Positions 1 through 7,677 of a DNA stretch of 64,000 nucleotides are shown in pieces (position 1 is the stretch's first letter; every line of letters begins with the position of its first letter). Both the position numbers and the translations under genes were made by a program. The notes under the pieces were generated by a model. It did no database searches, was not told where the DNA came from, and saw only the letters and a program-made list of their open reading frames with translations. Origin of the DNA: Verrucomicrobium sp. (GTDB taxonomy: Bacteria; Verrucomicrobiota; Verrucomicrobiia; Methylacidiphilales; GAS474); contig JAPWJX010000004.1 in the NCBI GenBank assembly GCA_028283855.1, positions 1-64,000 on the forward strand. The letters are read 5' to 3'.

Positions 1-855
1 TCCAACATTCTCACCAAATGGTTCTACGAAAGAGCCAGGCGCTTACATGGACGCGATTGGACGGGCTCCGACTGAGGCAAAGAAAAAGGAATTCAAGATT
101 CAGCATCCTCCACATCAGAAATTCACAAAGACAGATCTCGCAAAGGCTGAAAATACTTGAGGACAGCATCAAATCGTATGTGTCTTGGGGCAGAGAAAAG
201 CTTTGTCAAAGATTTACCGAAAGACTGAGGGAACAGCCGACGATGCCGGATGAATTGGCTTTCCGGAGTCTTGTTGCCAAACTCATCCTGTTCCGAACCA
301 CCGAGCGGGTTGTCCAAGCTCAAGCTTTTGGGGGTTATCGTGCTCAGATTGTGACCTATACGCTGGCATGGATCTCCCATCAAACCGGTCAACGCTTGAG
401 CTTGATCCGATATGGCAGGAACAGGGGTTATCTGAAGAACTGAAGGAAGTCATCGCCAAGGTGGCCGAACAGGCACATTACCACCTTGTTCACAACGCTG
501 GTGGAAGAAATGTCACAGAATGGGCCAAACGGGAGGAGTGCTGGAGTTTGGATTTCGAAAGACTGAGATTTCAGTGAAAATTCCCATGCGCAAATCCGGA
601 ACCAATGGCGAGGTGAAGACGCCCGTGGGAATTCTGATTGATCCCGGTCATCCCGTGCTCCCTTCTCGGTGGGGCCGGGTGGAAAAGCCTTGCGGCTTGG
701 GCAAAGGAACCGGGAATCTGCAATCCTGGCAGCGTTCTTTGGCCTACAGCGTGGGAAGGGTTTTTAACTTTGACAGGAAACAGCCAAGCGAGAAGCAACT
801 CCAGCATGCCACGCGCATTCTGGAGGAATCCTCTCGGCTTGGTTTCAAAATTTGA
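1..855 (+). pseudogene. AIPR-family (abortive infection phage resistance) gene, decayed, 5' end outside window
   Basis: No single frame is open, but consecutive pieces in three frames read as the C-terminal part of an AIPR protein. TKWFYERAR is in frame 1 (to about base 38), GAYMDAIGRAP to KFTKTDLAKAENT in frame 2 (38-157), then a TGA where Trp is expected. LGAEKSFVK is in frame 1 (about 181-207), and FTERLREQPTMPDE through FGGYRAQIVTYTLAWIS in frame 3 (about 213-395). LDPIWQEQGLSEELKEV to GGRNVTEWAKREECW is in frame 2 (about 400-546). A last piece with SEKQ and RILEESSRLGFKI ends at TGA 853-855. At least four frameshifts and one nonsense codon fall within about 600 bp, so the product cannot be made as one chain. 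AIPR proteins are known from phage-abortive systems. Family assignment is from remembered conserved blocks. Clustered sequencing error is the alternative, but the rest of the window is clean. Confidence 0.75.
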
Positions 856-892
856 TTCCTCATTTTATGCCGTTTCGGGATCTCAGCTGCAT

Positions 893-1570
893 ATGATCGC
901 AAAATCGTTGGTTTTATCTCCAATCTTTTATTCCTGTCTTGGAGCTGCAGCTTTGTACATCGTAGCTCGCTTGAAGGACGAACAACCCTTTTCCATTTTA
1001 CAGGCGTTGAATGTCGAAGTGAATCAGGATGCCAAACCTTGGAAGGTAACTTTCGATCTTTTTCTTTCCTCTGTCTTAGGCGGAATGATTGCAGATGCGA
1101 TAGCTCAACCCAGTTCTCCGGCACAAGCTCTTCTCGCTGGCTTGGGTTTATCGATCACACTAAAGCTGCTCCCCACTCGCAAGAAAAAGAGTAAACCTGT
1201 GGTTTTGGGTAAAAAACAAAATGCACCACAAATATTGCATCACGCACCACAAATATTGCATCACGCACCACAAGTATTGCATCAAGGCTTAAGCCAAGTT
1301 GAAACTGTTGATCAAAAATTGGCCCGATTAGAGTACATAGACGGTATCCTTGAAAAAGGGCGGGGAATGATGGAAAGACATCGCCACACAACAAAGCATC
1401 ATTTGCGAATAGGCTTTGTGATGATGGCATGCATTTTATTAATAAAATATCTTCCGTCCGCTTGGGGATTGCCATTAACAGCTTGTGCGTTTTCCCTTTG
1501 TGGATATATGGCCTTTATAATGATAAGGTCGTACCCAAAGAATAATCTAATTACGGAAAAGAATAATTAA
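893..1570 (+). CDS. Membrane protein of unknown function with a heptapeptide repeat
   Basis: I do not recognise a family. Starting at ATG 893, just after the AIPR remnant, the product is 225 residues with four likely membrane segments. Two are near the N-terminus (SLVLSPIFYSCLGAAALYIV and a Gly/Ala-rich pair around residues 60-95) and two near the C-terminus (FVMMACILLIKYL, ACAFSLCGYMAFIMI). Between them lies a basic linker with three copies of a His/Pro/Gln heptapeptide (APQILHH) and a short predicted helix. The frame is open upstream to 638, but that part overlaps the AIPR remnant and reads as a shadow. Base composition is low in GC like its neighbours. It may be a cargo gene of the island. 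Confidence 0.5.
   Translation: MIAKSLVLSPIFYSCLGAAALYIVARLKDEQPFSILQALNVEVNQDAKPWKVTFDLFLSSVLGGMIADAIAQPSSPAQALLAGLGLSITLKLLPTRKKKSKPVVLGKKQNAPQILHHAPQILHHAPQVLHQGLSQVETVDQKLARLEYIDGILEKGRGMMERHRHTTKHHLRIGFVMMACILLIKYLPSAWGLPLTACAFSLCGYMAFIMIRSYPKNNLITEKNN
1223..1285 (+). repeat. Three tandem 21-bp repeats inside the membrane-protein gene
   Basis: The unit gcaccacaaatattgcatca plus c occurs at 1223-1243 and 1244-1264 exactly, and at 1265-1285 with two changes. Being a multiple of three, it adds the heptapeptide Ala-Pro-Gln-Ile-Leu-His-His in frame, in the cytosolic or periplasmic linker between the two membrane hairpins. Slipped-strand expansion is the likely origin. Confidence 0.85.
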
Positions 1571-1710
1571 ATCTGCAATCCCGCTAAAAATAAATATCCG
1601 TATCGACTATTCTTTGTGCCTCCTCTGGGACGCCATCACGGAGCTTATTTCAATCTCTGCGGCATGCGGCCATTTCCATTGCTTTGTCCGCCTAATTAAA
1701 ACCATCAGTC

Positions 1711-3975
1711 ATGGACAAAGTAAGCATTGATCTTCGTCTTCGTCCTGTCCGGCTTGCATTTCTCGTGCGCCCCCAAGATGCCGTCCGTTTGCAGAGTATT
1801 TTTCAAATAAATACCTGCCTATGGGGAGGCCGTTTTAACCCAATCATCCCATTCTTTAAGCGTCTACCCGCTTGGTGGGATCGCGAAGGATACGGAGTTG
1901 ATAATGCAAGGCAGGTATCAGATGGGTACATCGATTTTTTTGAGCCAGACTTCCTGATTGAAGCTGAGAAAGGTTTGTCCGAAGGGCTTGGTTATAGTCC
2001 CAAGCGGGTATTGCAAATCGATGATGTTTTGGAACGGAATAAACTGAAATTGGAGCAAGGCGTTGGGCAGAGCGTGTTCGAACTTTACAGGAACTTATAC
2101 GAAGAAGAGTTCCAGTTCGTGCGCCGTCATCCTCGGAATTTTGTCATTCCTAAGCCAAAAGATTCCAAATTTAGGCTATTCGCTGCGGCACTGTTTGGTG
2201 CCTTTCCAACTGAAACCGGGTTGACCTATTTAAAACGGGCTTTCAAAGATGCATTTGCGCCGGCCGAAATAGCATTCGATGCCGCCGCTTTTGTTGAGCT
2301 TCTCAAGAAGCGATATCTTTCCCCCCTGCACGTTGGTGAGATGAAGCTAGAAGCCGACTATTCTTCTTATGAAGAAACCGTTCTATTCATCGTAAATCCA
2401 AGTAAGCCCAGCGATTTAATCGATTTCTGGAACTACCGAGCTATTCACCGTTCGGTTCTTGCGGTTCCTTTTCAATGGCTGCCACAGATGTCGGAAATTT
2501 TAAAAAAAATCATCCTTGAAGGATATCGACCTCTGCCTGGCAATTCCAACGGTGTCATGCTCAGGGTAAAGGTCATGTTTGCGCGCTCATTTTCAATCGC
2601 ACAATGTGATCAGCTATATCCAAAGCACCTTCAGACCACGCAGCCTCACGCGAATCTAGTTCAAACTTGGTATCCTCCCTTTTGGCGTCCACCTCCGAGT
2701 ATGATGGCTCGCACAATACGTCCCAGACTTGAAGCAAAGAGCAAGAGAGTCGACATCCCCTTCGATCCAGAAGATCCAAAAGTTCAGTTCGATCTCCTAG
2801 CTCCCGACTTTGCCGCCCGTTATGCCAACAAGAATGGGTGGGCAAACATTGTTCGCATGCGCAGTTGGCACAGGGAAAGCGTCGCAACCGTGTTTCCCTG
2901 TGACGTCCGTGCCTCGGTGGTTCCAAGATATGGTTTTGGAGACGAACGCCCAATCGCTACCACTGAAGGGCTTGTCTGTTTTTCCCGATTCAAAGAGGAC
3001 TCTGCATATTGGGAGCTGTTTAGCGGATCAGATACCTTCAACCAATGGTTCGAGGCCAAAAATATCGAGTCGGTGCTTTCTGATGCTGGCAGGGCGACGC
3101 AGCAAATGGTCCAAGCGTTGGGCGGATTTTGGGGTGTCGGGCAGATCGCAAATAAAGGCGTGGTCGAGCTTCTTGAAGGCATGACCAGAAGCGTCTCCAA
3201 GTCACTTAAGCGACACGAATTCGAAAATCGAATCAACAGAGCCCTTGGAGAGAAGCACCCCTATCGAAAGACTTTTGAGACGTTGGTAGATAAAAAGGCT
3301 GTCGAACTTGGCTACGAACTCAAATGTCCGAGATGCCATAGCTGGACTTGGTTTGCTCTATCTCAACTTAATGCATTGGTAGAATGTGACCTATGTCTCC
3401 GAGGCTTTCCATTTCCTCTTAAAGATCCAACCAAAATCGATCTTGCGCGTTGGGCTTACAGAGTGGTTGGGCCATTTGCGCTACCAGGCTATGCAAAAGG
3501 CGCATACACCTCGGCTCTCGCACTGCGCTTCTTTGTAAATGTGATCGGTCGATCCCACGACGCGCAGATAACTTGGTCGGGCGGTCAGAATATGACATTC
3601 CCAGACGGGGAAAAGCCTGAGGCGGATATCCTGCTTTGGTACCAAAGAAAATCCCGTAATGGATGTGATAACGAAACGGACATTGTTTTCGGTGAGGCAA
3701 AAAGTTTCGGAAAGGAGTGTTTTCTTGACGATGATTTTGACCGAATGATGGAAATCGCGGAAACATTTCCATGCTCAATCATAGTTTTTGCGACGATGAA
3801 GGAGGCCTCCGAACTCAGCAAAGGAGAACTCAAGAAATTACGTCGATTTGCTGAATGGGGACTCGAATTTGATAAGGATCGGCAAAAAGACCAGAGCGGC
3901 GGTCATTATGCTCACTGGAACCGAGCTTTTCTGCGAACACCACTTAAAAGAGACCTATCGCGAGAAGAAGGGTAA
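1711..3975 (+). CDS. Unknown 754-residue protein with Cys4 zinc motif and PD-(D/E)xK-like nuclease signature
   Basis: An intact, long low-GC gene in the island. The first 500 residues match nothing I can name; they include the N-terminal phrase LWGGRFNPIIPFF. A zinc ribbon follows (C539-x2-C542-x16-C559-x2-C562). The C-terminal domain carries D657-x4-E662-x-K664 in TDIVFGEAKSFG, preceded by EADILLWYQ and followed by FDRMMEIAETFPCSIIVF. That order (acidic residue, hydrophobic strand, E-x-K, then helix and strand) is the core of PD-(D/E)xK endonucleases, so DNA cleavage is a reasonable inference. Next to an AIPR remnant, a role in defence is plausible but unproven. No signal peptide or membrane segment is evident, so it should be cytosolic. 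No good ribosome site precedes ATG 1711, so the start is uncertain. Confidence 0.7.
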   Translation: MDKVSIDLRLRPVRLAFLVRPQDAVRLQSIFQINTCLWGGRFNPIIPFFKRLPAWWDREGYGVDNARQVSDGYIDFFEPDFLIEAEKGLSEGLGYSPKRVLQIDDVLERNKLKLEQGVGQSVFELYRNLYEEEFQFVRRHPRNFVIPKPKDSKFRLFAAALFGAFPTETGLTYLKRAFKDAFAPAEIAFDAAAFVELLKKRYLSPLHVGEMKLEADYSSYEETVLFIVNPSKPSDLIDFWNYRAIHRSVLAVPFQWLPQMSEILKKIILEGYRPLPGNSNGVMLRVKVMFARSFSIAQCDQLYPKHLQTTQPHANLVQTWYPPFWRPPPSMMARTIRPRLEAKSKRVDIPFDPEDPKVQFDLLAPDFAARYANKNGWANIVRMRSWHRESVATVFPCDVRASVVPRYGFGDERPIATTEGLVCFSRFKEDSAYWELFSGSDTFNQWFEAKNIESVLSDAGRATQQMVQALGGFWGVGQIANKGVVELLEGMTRSVSKSLKRHEFENRINRALGEKHPYRKTFETLVDKKAVELGYELKCPRCHSWTWFALSQLNALVECDLCLRGFPFPLKDPTKIDLARWAYRVVGPFALPGYAKGAYTSALALRFFVNVIGRSHDAQITWSGGQNMTFPDGEKPEADILLWYQRKSRNGCDNETDIVFGEAKSFGKECFLDDDFDRMMEIAETFPCSIIVFATMKEASELSKGELKKLRRFAEWGLEFDKDRQKDQSGGHYAHWNRAFLRTPLKRDLSREEG

Positions 3976-4372
3976 GCATGCTCAATTGGTTGACCCCTTT
4001 CGTGCATGTCGATAATTTACGACATCTTGCAGATATACACGAAGCGGCTTTATCTCGACCTCCTTGCTAGCTTGTGAGTGTGGATCACAAACAATACGTA
4101 AGCGTCCAATGGAATAGGGAGACGAACAGCTTCTGGTGATCTTCCGCGATAATCGCCGCGGCAACAGGACTTCACCGGGCTTAATAAGCCTCTTTAGAGC
4201 CCTAATGGAATCAAACCCTAGCCATGGGCGCATTCTAAATGCGTGGGGTTTCTGAGCGGGACAGTTTAAGCATTTTCGAACGTCTATGAACGTCCCAGAA
4301 CACGGGTGAGTTTATTCTCACTCGCATTCTCACTTTCGATGGATTTTATTTTTAAACTATTGATTATAAGAG
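3976..4372. other. Gene-free stretch between the nuclease-like gene and tRNA-Gly
   Basis: No convincing gene. An 83-codon minus-strand frame at 3982-4233 has no recognisable content. The part nearest the tRNA holds short repeats (listed separately) that could be recombinase arm sites if this is an island end. I see no clear terminator. Confidence 0.5.
4278..4333. repeat. Short direct and inverted repeats next to the tRNA-Gly 3' end
   Basis: GAACGTC occurs at 4278-4284 and 4288-4294; ATTCTCAC occurs at 4314-4321 and 4326-4333 (12-bp period); GTGAG (4306-4310) pairs with CTCAC (4317-4321) around a 6-base loop. Closely spaced repeats beside a tRNA 3' end resemble arm-type integrase sites, but without an integrase gene in view this is only a suggestion. 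Confidence 0.3.
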
Positions 4373-4448
<76 letters not shown>

Positions 4449-4525
4449 ATTGCCCGAAGGGACGGGAATTCAAGGCGATTCCTCCCTCCTTGGCAAGGGC
4501 AAAATGCCTCGGCATCCTCTCTCCC

Positions 4526-5266
4526 ATGGAGCCGGTGATCCTTGCGGAATTGGACGATTTTTTGGTCGTCGATAAGCCGGCTCATCTCCTTTCTCACCCG
4601 ACGCGGCTGGATGGGCAGCCCTCTCTTATCACGTGGCTGCGGGCGCAGCGGCCGGGCGCCTATCTGACGCTGGTGCATCGGCTAGACCGGGAGACGAGCG
4701 GGCTGGTGCTGGTCTCGAAGAATCTGGAGACGACGGGGAAGCTGGGGAAGCTGATCGAGCGCCGGTCGCTAGACAAGGAGTACGAGGCGATTTGCTGGGG
4801 GGAGATGGCTTCGGCGCTGGATGCGTTGGAGATTGAGGCTTCGCTAAAGGAACTGGGGATCACGGCGGAGAATCCGGTTCGTATTCGGCAGGGGGTGGTG
4901 CCGCGTGGGGAGGGGGTGGCGGCGCAGACGCGGGTGTGGCGGATTGCTGCGGGGGGAGGCTTTACGCATGTGGGGGCGGCGCCGCGGACGGGGCGGCTGC
5001 ATCAGATCCGGGTTCATTTGGCGACGATCGGGATGCCGGTGGTGGGGGATAAGATTTATGGCCCGGATGCGGGACACTTTTTGCGGTTTATCGAGGGCGG
5101 CTGGACGCCGGAGATGGAGCGGGAGCTGCTTTTGCCGCGCCATGCGCTCCATGCGGCGGCGTTGCGCTTTTGGTGGCAGGGGAAGCGGCTGGAGTTCCGC
5201 GCGCCGTTGCCGGCGGATATGCGGGAGTTTTTGGCGGAGCGGTGCGGGCAGGGGGCGGCGGCGTGA
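4526..5266 (+). CDS. RluA-family 23S rRNA/tRNA pseudouridine synthase
   Basis: Converts specific uridines in structured RNA to pseudouridine. The signature HRLDRETSGLVLVSK contains the catalytic Asp, and the C-terminal GRLHQIRVHLATIGMPVVGD block closes the catalytic fold. At 246 residues it has only the catalytic domain and no S4 RNA-binding domain, like RluA or RluC-short forms rather than RluD. The start at ATG 4526 gives MEPVILAELDDFLVVDKPA; the frame stays open to a TTG at 4490, but those residues do not look conserved. It ends in GTGA overlap with the next gene, so the two are probably co-translated. The exact substrate position cannot be told. Confidence 0.9.
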   Translation: MEPVILAELDDFLVVDKPAHLLSHPTRLDGQPSLITWLRAQRPGAYLTLVHRLDRETSGLVLVSKNLETTGKLGKLIERRSLDKEYEAICWGEMASALDALEIEASLKELGITAENPVRIRQGVVPRGEGVAAQTRVWRIAAGGGFTHVGAAPRTGRLHQIRVHLATIGMPVVGDKIYGPDAGHFLRFIEGGWTPEMERELLLPRHALHAAALRFWWQGKRLEFRAPLPADMREFLAERCGQGAAA

Positions 5267-6081
5267 CGGGGTTTCTGATGCCTTCCGGGGCGGAGGTGGT
5301 GGAGGCGCTCCCGGCGATCGGCTCGCTGGTGGTGATTGAGGGGCTGCTTTCGGTGGATAATGCGCTGGCGGTGGCGGCGCTGGCGAAGCGGCTGCCTGTG
5401 GCGCAGCGTAAGCATGCGCTGACGCTGGGGATGGGCGGGGCGTATTTGTTCCGATTTGTGGCGTTGCTGCTGGCGTCGTGGGTGATTCGCAATGAGTGGG
5501 TGAAGCTGTTGGGGGCGGCCTATTTGGTTTATTTGATGTGTGTGGAGCTGGGGAGGGCTGGGAAGGATGGGGCGGAGGGGGCTCATGTGGCGGCCCGGTT
5601 TTGGCCGACGTTTTTTGCGATTCAGTGGATCGATTTGACGTTGAGTCTGGATAATGTGGTGGCGGCGGTGGCTTTGAGTCCGAAGTTGTGGGTGGTTTGT
5701 ACGGGGGTGCTGCTGGGGATGGTGGCGCTCCGGTTTTTGGCGGGCTTTTTTATCCGGCTTTTGGACCGGTTTCCGATTTTGGGGCCGACGGCGTTTCTCT
5801 TGGTGGGTTTTGTTGGCCTTTTGCTGATTTATGAGACGACCTGTCATGTGGAGGTCGGCGCGGTGGCGAAGGGGGGGGCGCTGGCGGCGATTGTGGCGCT
5901 GGCGGTGGCCTATGAGGGGGTGGGCTGGATGCGGCGGCTGTTGGGGCCGCTGGTGCGGGCCGGGGGGGCGGTGATGGCGCTGGTGCCGCGGGCGCGGGAC
6001 GGGGCGCTGGCGGGGCTGGGGGCTATTGTTCCTGGTAGTTCCAAAGAAGGCCGCCGTCGACGAAGAGGGTCGTCCCGGTGA
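5263..6081 (+). CDS. TerC-family integral membrane protein
   Basis: A multi-pass membrane protein of the TerC family, which is linked to metal-ion (manganese) efflux and tellurium resistance. The two characteristic acidic blocks are present, GLLSVDNALAVAALAKRLP near the N-terminus and WIDLTLSLDNVVAAVAL in the middle, each with the conserved DN pair in a membrane helix. About seven hydrophobic segments can be counted. GTG 5263 overlaps the stop of the pseudouridine synthase (GTGA); ATG 5278 is an equally good start. The last 20 residues, ending in a run of arginines, come from DNA that also encodes the end of the convergent SDR gene (59-bp overlap). Confidence 0.88.
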   Translation: MTGFLMPSGAEVVEALPAIGSLVVIEGLLSVDNALAVAALAKRLPVAQRKHALTLGMGGAYLFRFVALLLASWVIRNEWVKLLGAAYLVYLMCVELGRAGKDGAEGAHVAARFWPTFFAIQWIDLTLSLDNVVAAVALSPKLWVVCTGVLLGMVALRFLAGFFIRLLDRFPILGPTAFLLVGFVGLLLIYETTCHVEVGAVAKGGALAAIVALAVAYEGVGWMRRLLGPLVRAGGAVMALVPRARDGALAGLGAIVPGSSKEGRRRRRGSSR

Positions 6082-6790
6082 TGTAGGCGGCGTCGTCGGA
6101 GGCTAGGAAGGCGGCGGCGCCGGCGATGTCGCGGGGCTGGCCGAGGCGGCCGAGGGGGATGTTTCCCAGGAGAGAGGCAAGTTTCTGCGGGTCGTGCAGG
6201 AGTTTGCTGTTGATGGGGGTTTCGATGGCGCCGGGGGCGATTGAGTTGATGGTGATTCCCAGGGGGGCCAGTTCGATGGCGAGGTTGCGGGTCATCATTT
6301 TGATGCCGCCTTTGCTGGCGCAGTAGGAGGTGAAGTGGGGGAAGGGGAGTTCTTCGTGGACGGAGCTGATGTTGACGATGCGGCCGGGGGCTTGGCGGGC
6401 GCGTAGGTGGCGGACGAAGGCCTGGGTGAGGAAGAAGGTGCCCTTGAGGTTGACGTTGAGGACGAGGTCGTAGTCGGCTTCGGTGACGTCCCAGAAGGGG
6501 GCGGCTTTTTCGACGCCGGCGTTGTTGACGAGGATGTCGATGGGGCCGAGTTTTTTGACGGCGTTTTGGAGGAGGGCGGTCAGTTCGGGAACGGAGCCGA
6601 GGTTGGCGCCGAGGGAGACGGCGCGGCGGCCCAGGGTTTCGATTTCGGCGACGACGCTGTCTCCTTCGGCGGGGTGGCTGTGGTAGTTGACGGCGACGTT
6701 GGCTCCTTCCTGGGCGAGGCGCAGGGCGATTTCCCGGCCGATTCCTTGGCTGCTGCCGGTGACGAGGGCGGTGCGGCCTGCTAGTTTCAT
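6023..6790 (-). CDS. Short-chain dehydrogenase/reductase (3-oxoacyl-ACP reductase or glucose dehydrogenase-like)
   Basis: A classical SDR of 255 residues: TGSSQGIGREIA nucleotide-binding motif (TGxxxGIG), NNAG, the catalytic Ser in NISSVHE, and YxxxK in YCASKGG, then PGAIETP and a C-terminal DGG. The start is ATG 6790, MKLAGRTALVTG; upstream residues in the frame are the end of the previous gene read in another phase. ATG overlaps the TGA of 6-phosphogluconolactonase (ATGA), so they are coupled. Coupling to a pentose-phosphate enzyme suggests a sugar or polyol substrate such as glucose, though SDR substrates cannot be read from sequence. Confidence 0.88.
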   Translation of the reverse strand: MKLAGRTALVTGSSQGIGREIALRLAQEGANVAVNYHSHPAEGDSVVAEIETLGRRAVSLGANLGSVPELTALLQNAVKKLGPIDILVNNAGVEKAAPFWDVTEADYDLVLNVNLKGTFFLTQAFVRHLRARQAPGRIVNISSVHEELPFPHFTSYCASKGGIKMMTRNLAIELAPLGITINSIAPGAIETPINSKLLHDPQKLASLLGNIPLGRLGQPRDIAGAAAFLASDDAAYITGTTLFVDGGLLWNYQEQ

Positions 6791-7575
6791 GGGGTGGCGG
6801 CGGTGGCTTCCCCTTCGACGGGGAGGCTGAGGCGGGCGGCGGCGGGGGCGTCTAGGTACCACTCCAGCAGGCCGGGTTCCGGGGCGACGTCTTGGGCGGG
6901 GTAGGCGTGGGGGAGGGCTTGGGGGCCGAAGATTGTTTCGATCCGCTCGGCTTTGTCGGCGCCGGTGACGAGGAAGAGGACGCGGGCGGCGCGGTTGAGG
7001 AGGGGGTAGGTGAAGGTGATGCGGTGGGTCTGGAGTTTTTCGACCCAGTTGGCGGCGACCCAGTGTTTCCGTTCGGCGAGGGCGGGGGTGCCGGGGAAGA
7101 GGGAGGCGGTGTGGCCGTCGGCGCCCATGCCCAGGAAGATGAGGTCGAAGGTGGGGGGGGTGTTTTTTTCCACGTTTGCGGCGAAGGAGGCGACGATGGC
7201 GTTTTGGTAGAGGGCGGCGGCTTCCGCGGGATCGGGCCGTTCTGTCAGGACGCGGTGGAGGTTGGCGGCGGGGACGGGGACTTTGGAGAAGAGGCCCTGG
7301 CGGGCGGTGCCGAAGTTGCTGTCGGCGTGGTCGGGCGGGACGTTGCGCTCGTCGCTGAAGAAGAAGTGGATGCGGTCCCAGGGGACTTTGTCCCGGTAGG
7401 GGTCGGTGGCGAGGATGTCGTAGAGGCGTTTGGGGGTGGAGCCGCCGGAGAGGGCGACGCGGTAGGTGCGGTTGGCCGCGGCGGCGGCCACGCTTTCCTT
7501 TAGGAGGAGGTCGGCGGCGGCTCGGGCGACGGCGCCGGGATCGGGGAAAACGCGAAGGTGGGGGGTGGAGGCCAT
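6787..7575 (-). CDS. pgl: 6-phosphogluconolactonase
   Basis: Hydrolyses 6-phosphogluconolactone to 6-phosphogluconate in the oxidative pentose phosphate pathway. It belongs to the DevB/SOL type: VALSGGSTPKRLYDIL near residue 57, the FFSDERNVPPDHADSNFG block, and FLGMGADGHTASLFPG containing the active-site His. Length 262 residues is normal. The start is ATG 7575 (MASTPHLRVFPDPG) about 50 bases downstream of a strong hairpin. It is the first gene of a two-gene unit with the SDR. No zwf or gnd gene lies next to it. Confidence 0.93.
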   Translation of the reverse strand: MASTPHLRVFPDPGAVARAAADLLLKESVAAAAANRTYRVALSGGSTPKRLYDILATDPYRDKVPWDRIHFFFSDERNVPPDHADSNFGTARQGLFSKVPVPAANLHRVLTERPDPAEAAALYQNAIVASFAANVEKNTPPTFDLIFLGMGADGHTASLFPGTPALAERKHWVAANWVEKLQTHRITFTYPLLNRAARVLFLVTGADKAERIETIFGPQALPHAYPAQDVAPEPGLLEWYLDAPAAARLSLPVEGEATAATP

Positions 7576-7623
7576 GGGGTCAATATAGGGTGCGGGAGGG
7601 GTTGTGCAACCGGACGCGGGCAC

Positions 7624-7661
7624 AAAAAAACCGCCGGAGAAAATCTCCGGCGGTTTTTTTT
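7624..7661 (-). terminator. Bidirectional rho-independent terminator
   Basis: A 10-bp perfect stem CCGCCGGAGA/TCTCCGGCGG around loop AAA, flanked by seven A residues on the left and eight T residues on the right, so it can stop transcription in both directions. It sits just after the stop codon (7678) of the minus-strand barrel gene. Confidence 0.9.
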
Positions 7662-7677
7662 GTGACGGCTGCTGCGA

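Larger units (their letters stand above)
1..4372. mobile_element. Probable edge of a low-GC genomic island at tRNA-Gly (left end outside window)
   Basis: The segment is visibly richer in A+T than everything to its right and stops where tRNA-Gly(GCC) begins. The tRNA lies on the minus strand, so its 3' end faces this segment, the geometry expected when an integrase recombines at a tRNA 3' end. Content fits an island: a decayed AIPR gene, an unknown membrane protein and a putative nuclease. No integrase and no second copy of the tRNA 3' end were seen inside the window, so the other boundary must lie to the left. The island call is inference from composition, position and content. Confidence 0.45.

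Noticed and set aside
1223-1285. Repeats as a possible CRISPR fragment
   Set aside because: The 21-bp units are directly adjacent with no spacers and keep the reading frame of a gene.
3982-4233. 83-codon minus-strand frame between the nuclease-like gene and tRNA-Gly
   Set aside because: No recognisable domain, no ribosome site and no integrase or excisionase features; it lies in a probable attachment region.
4490-4525. Earlier TTG start for the pseudouridine synthase
   Set aside because: The first 12 residues are not family-like, and ATG 4526 begins the conserved domain.
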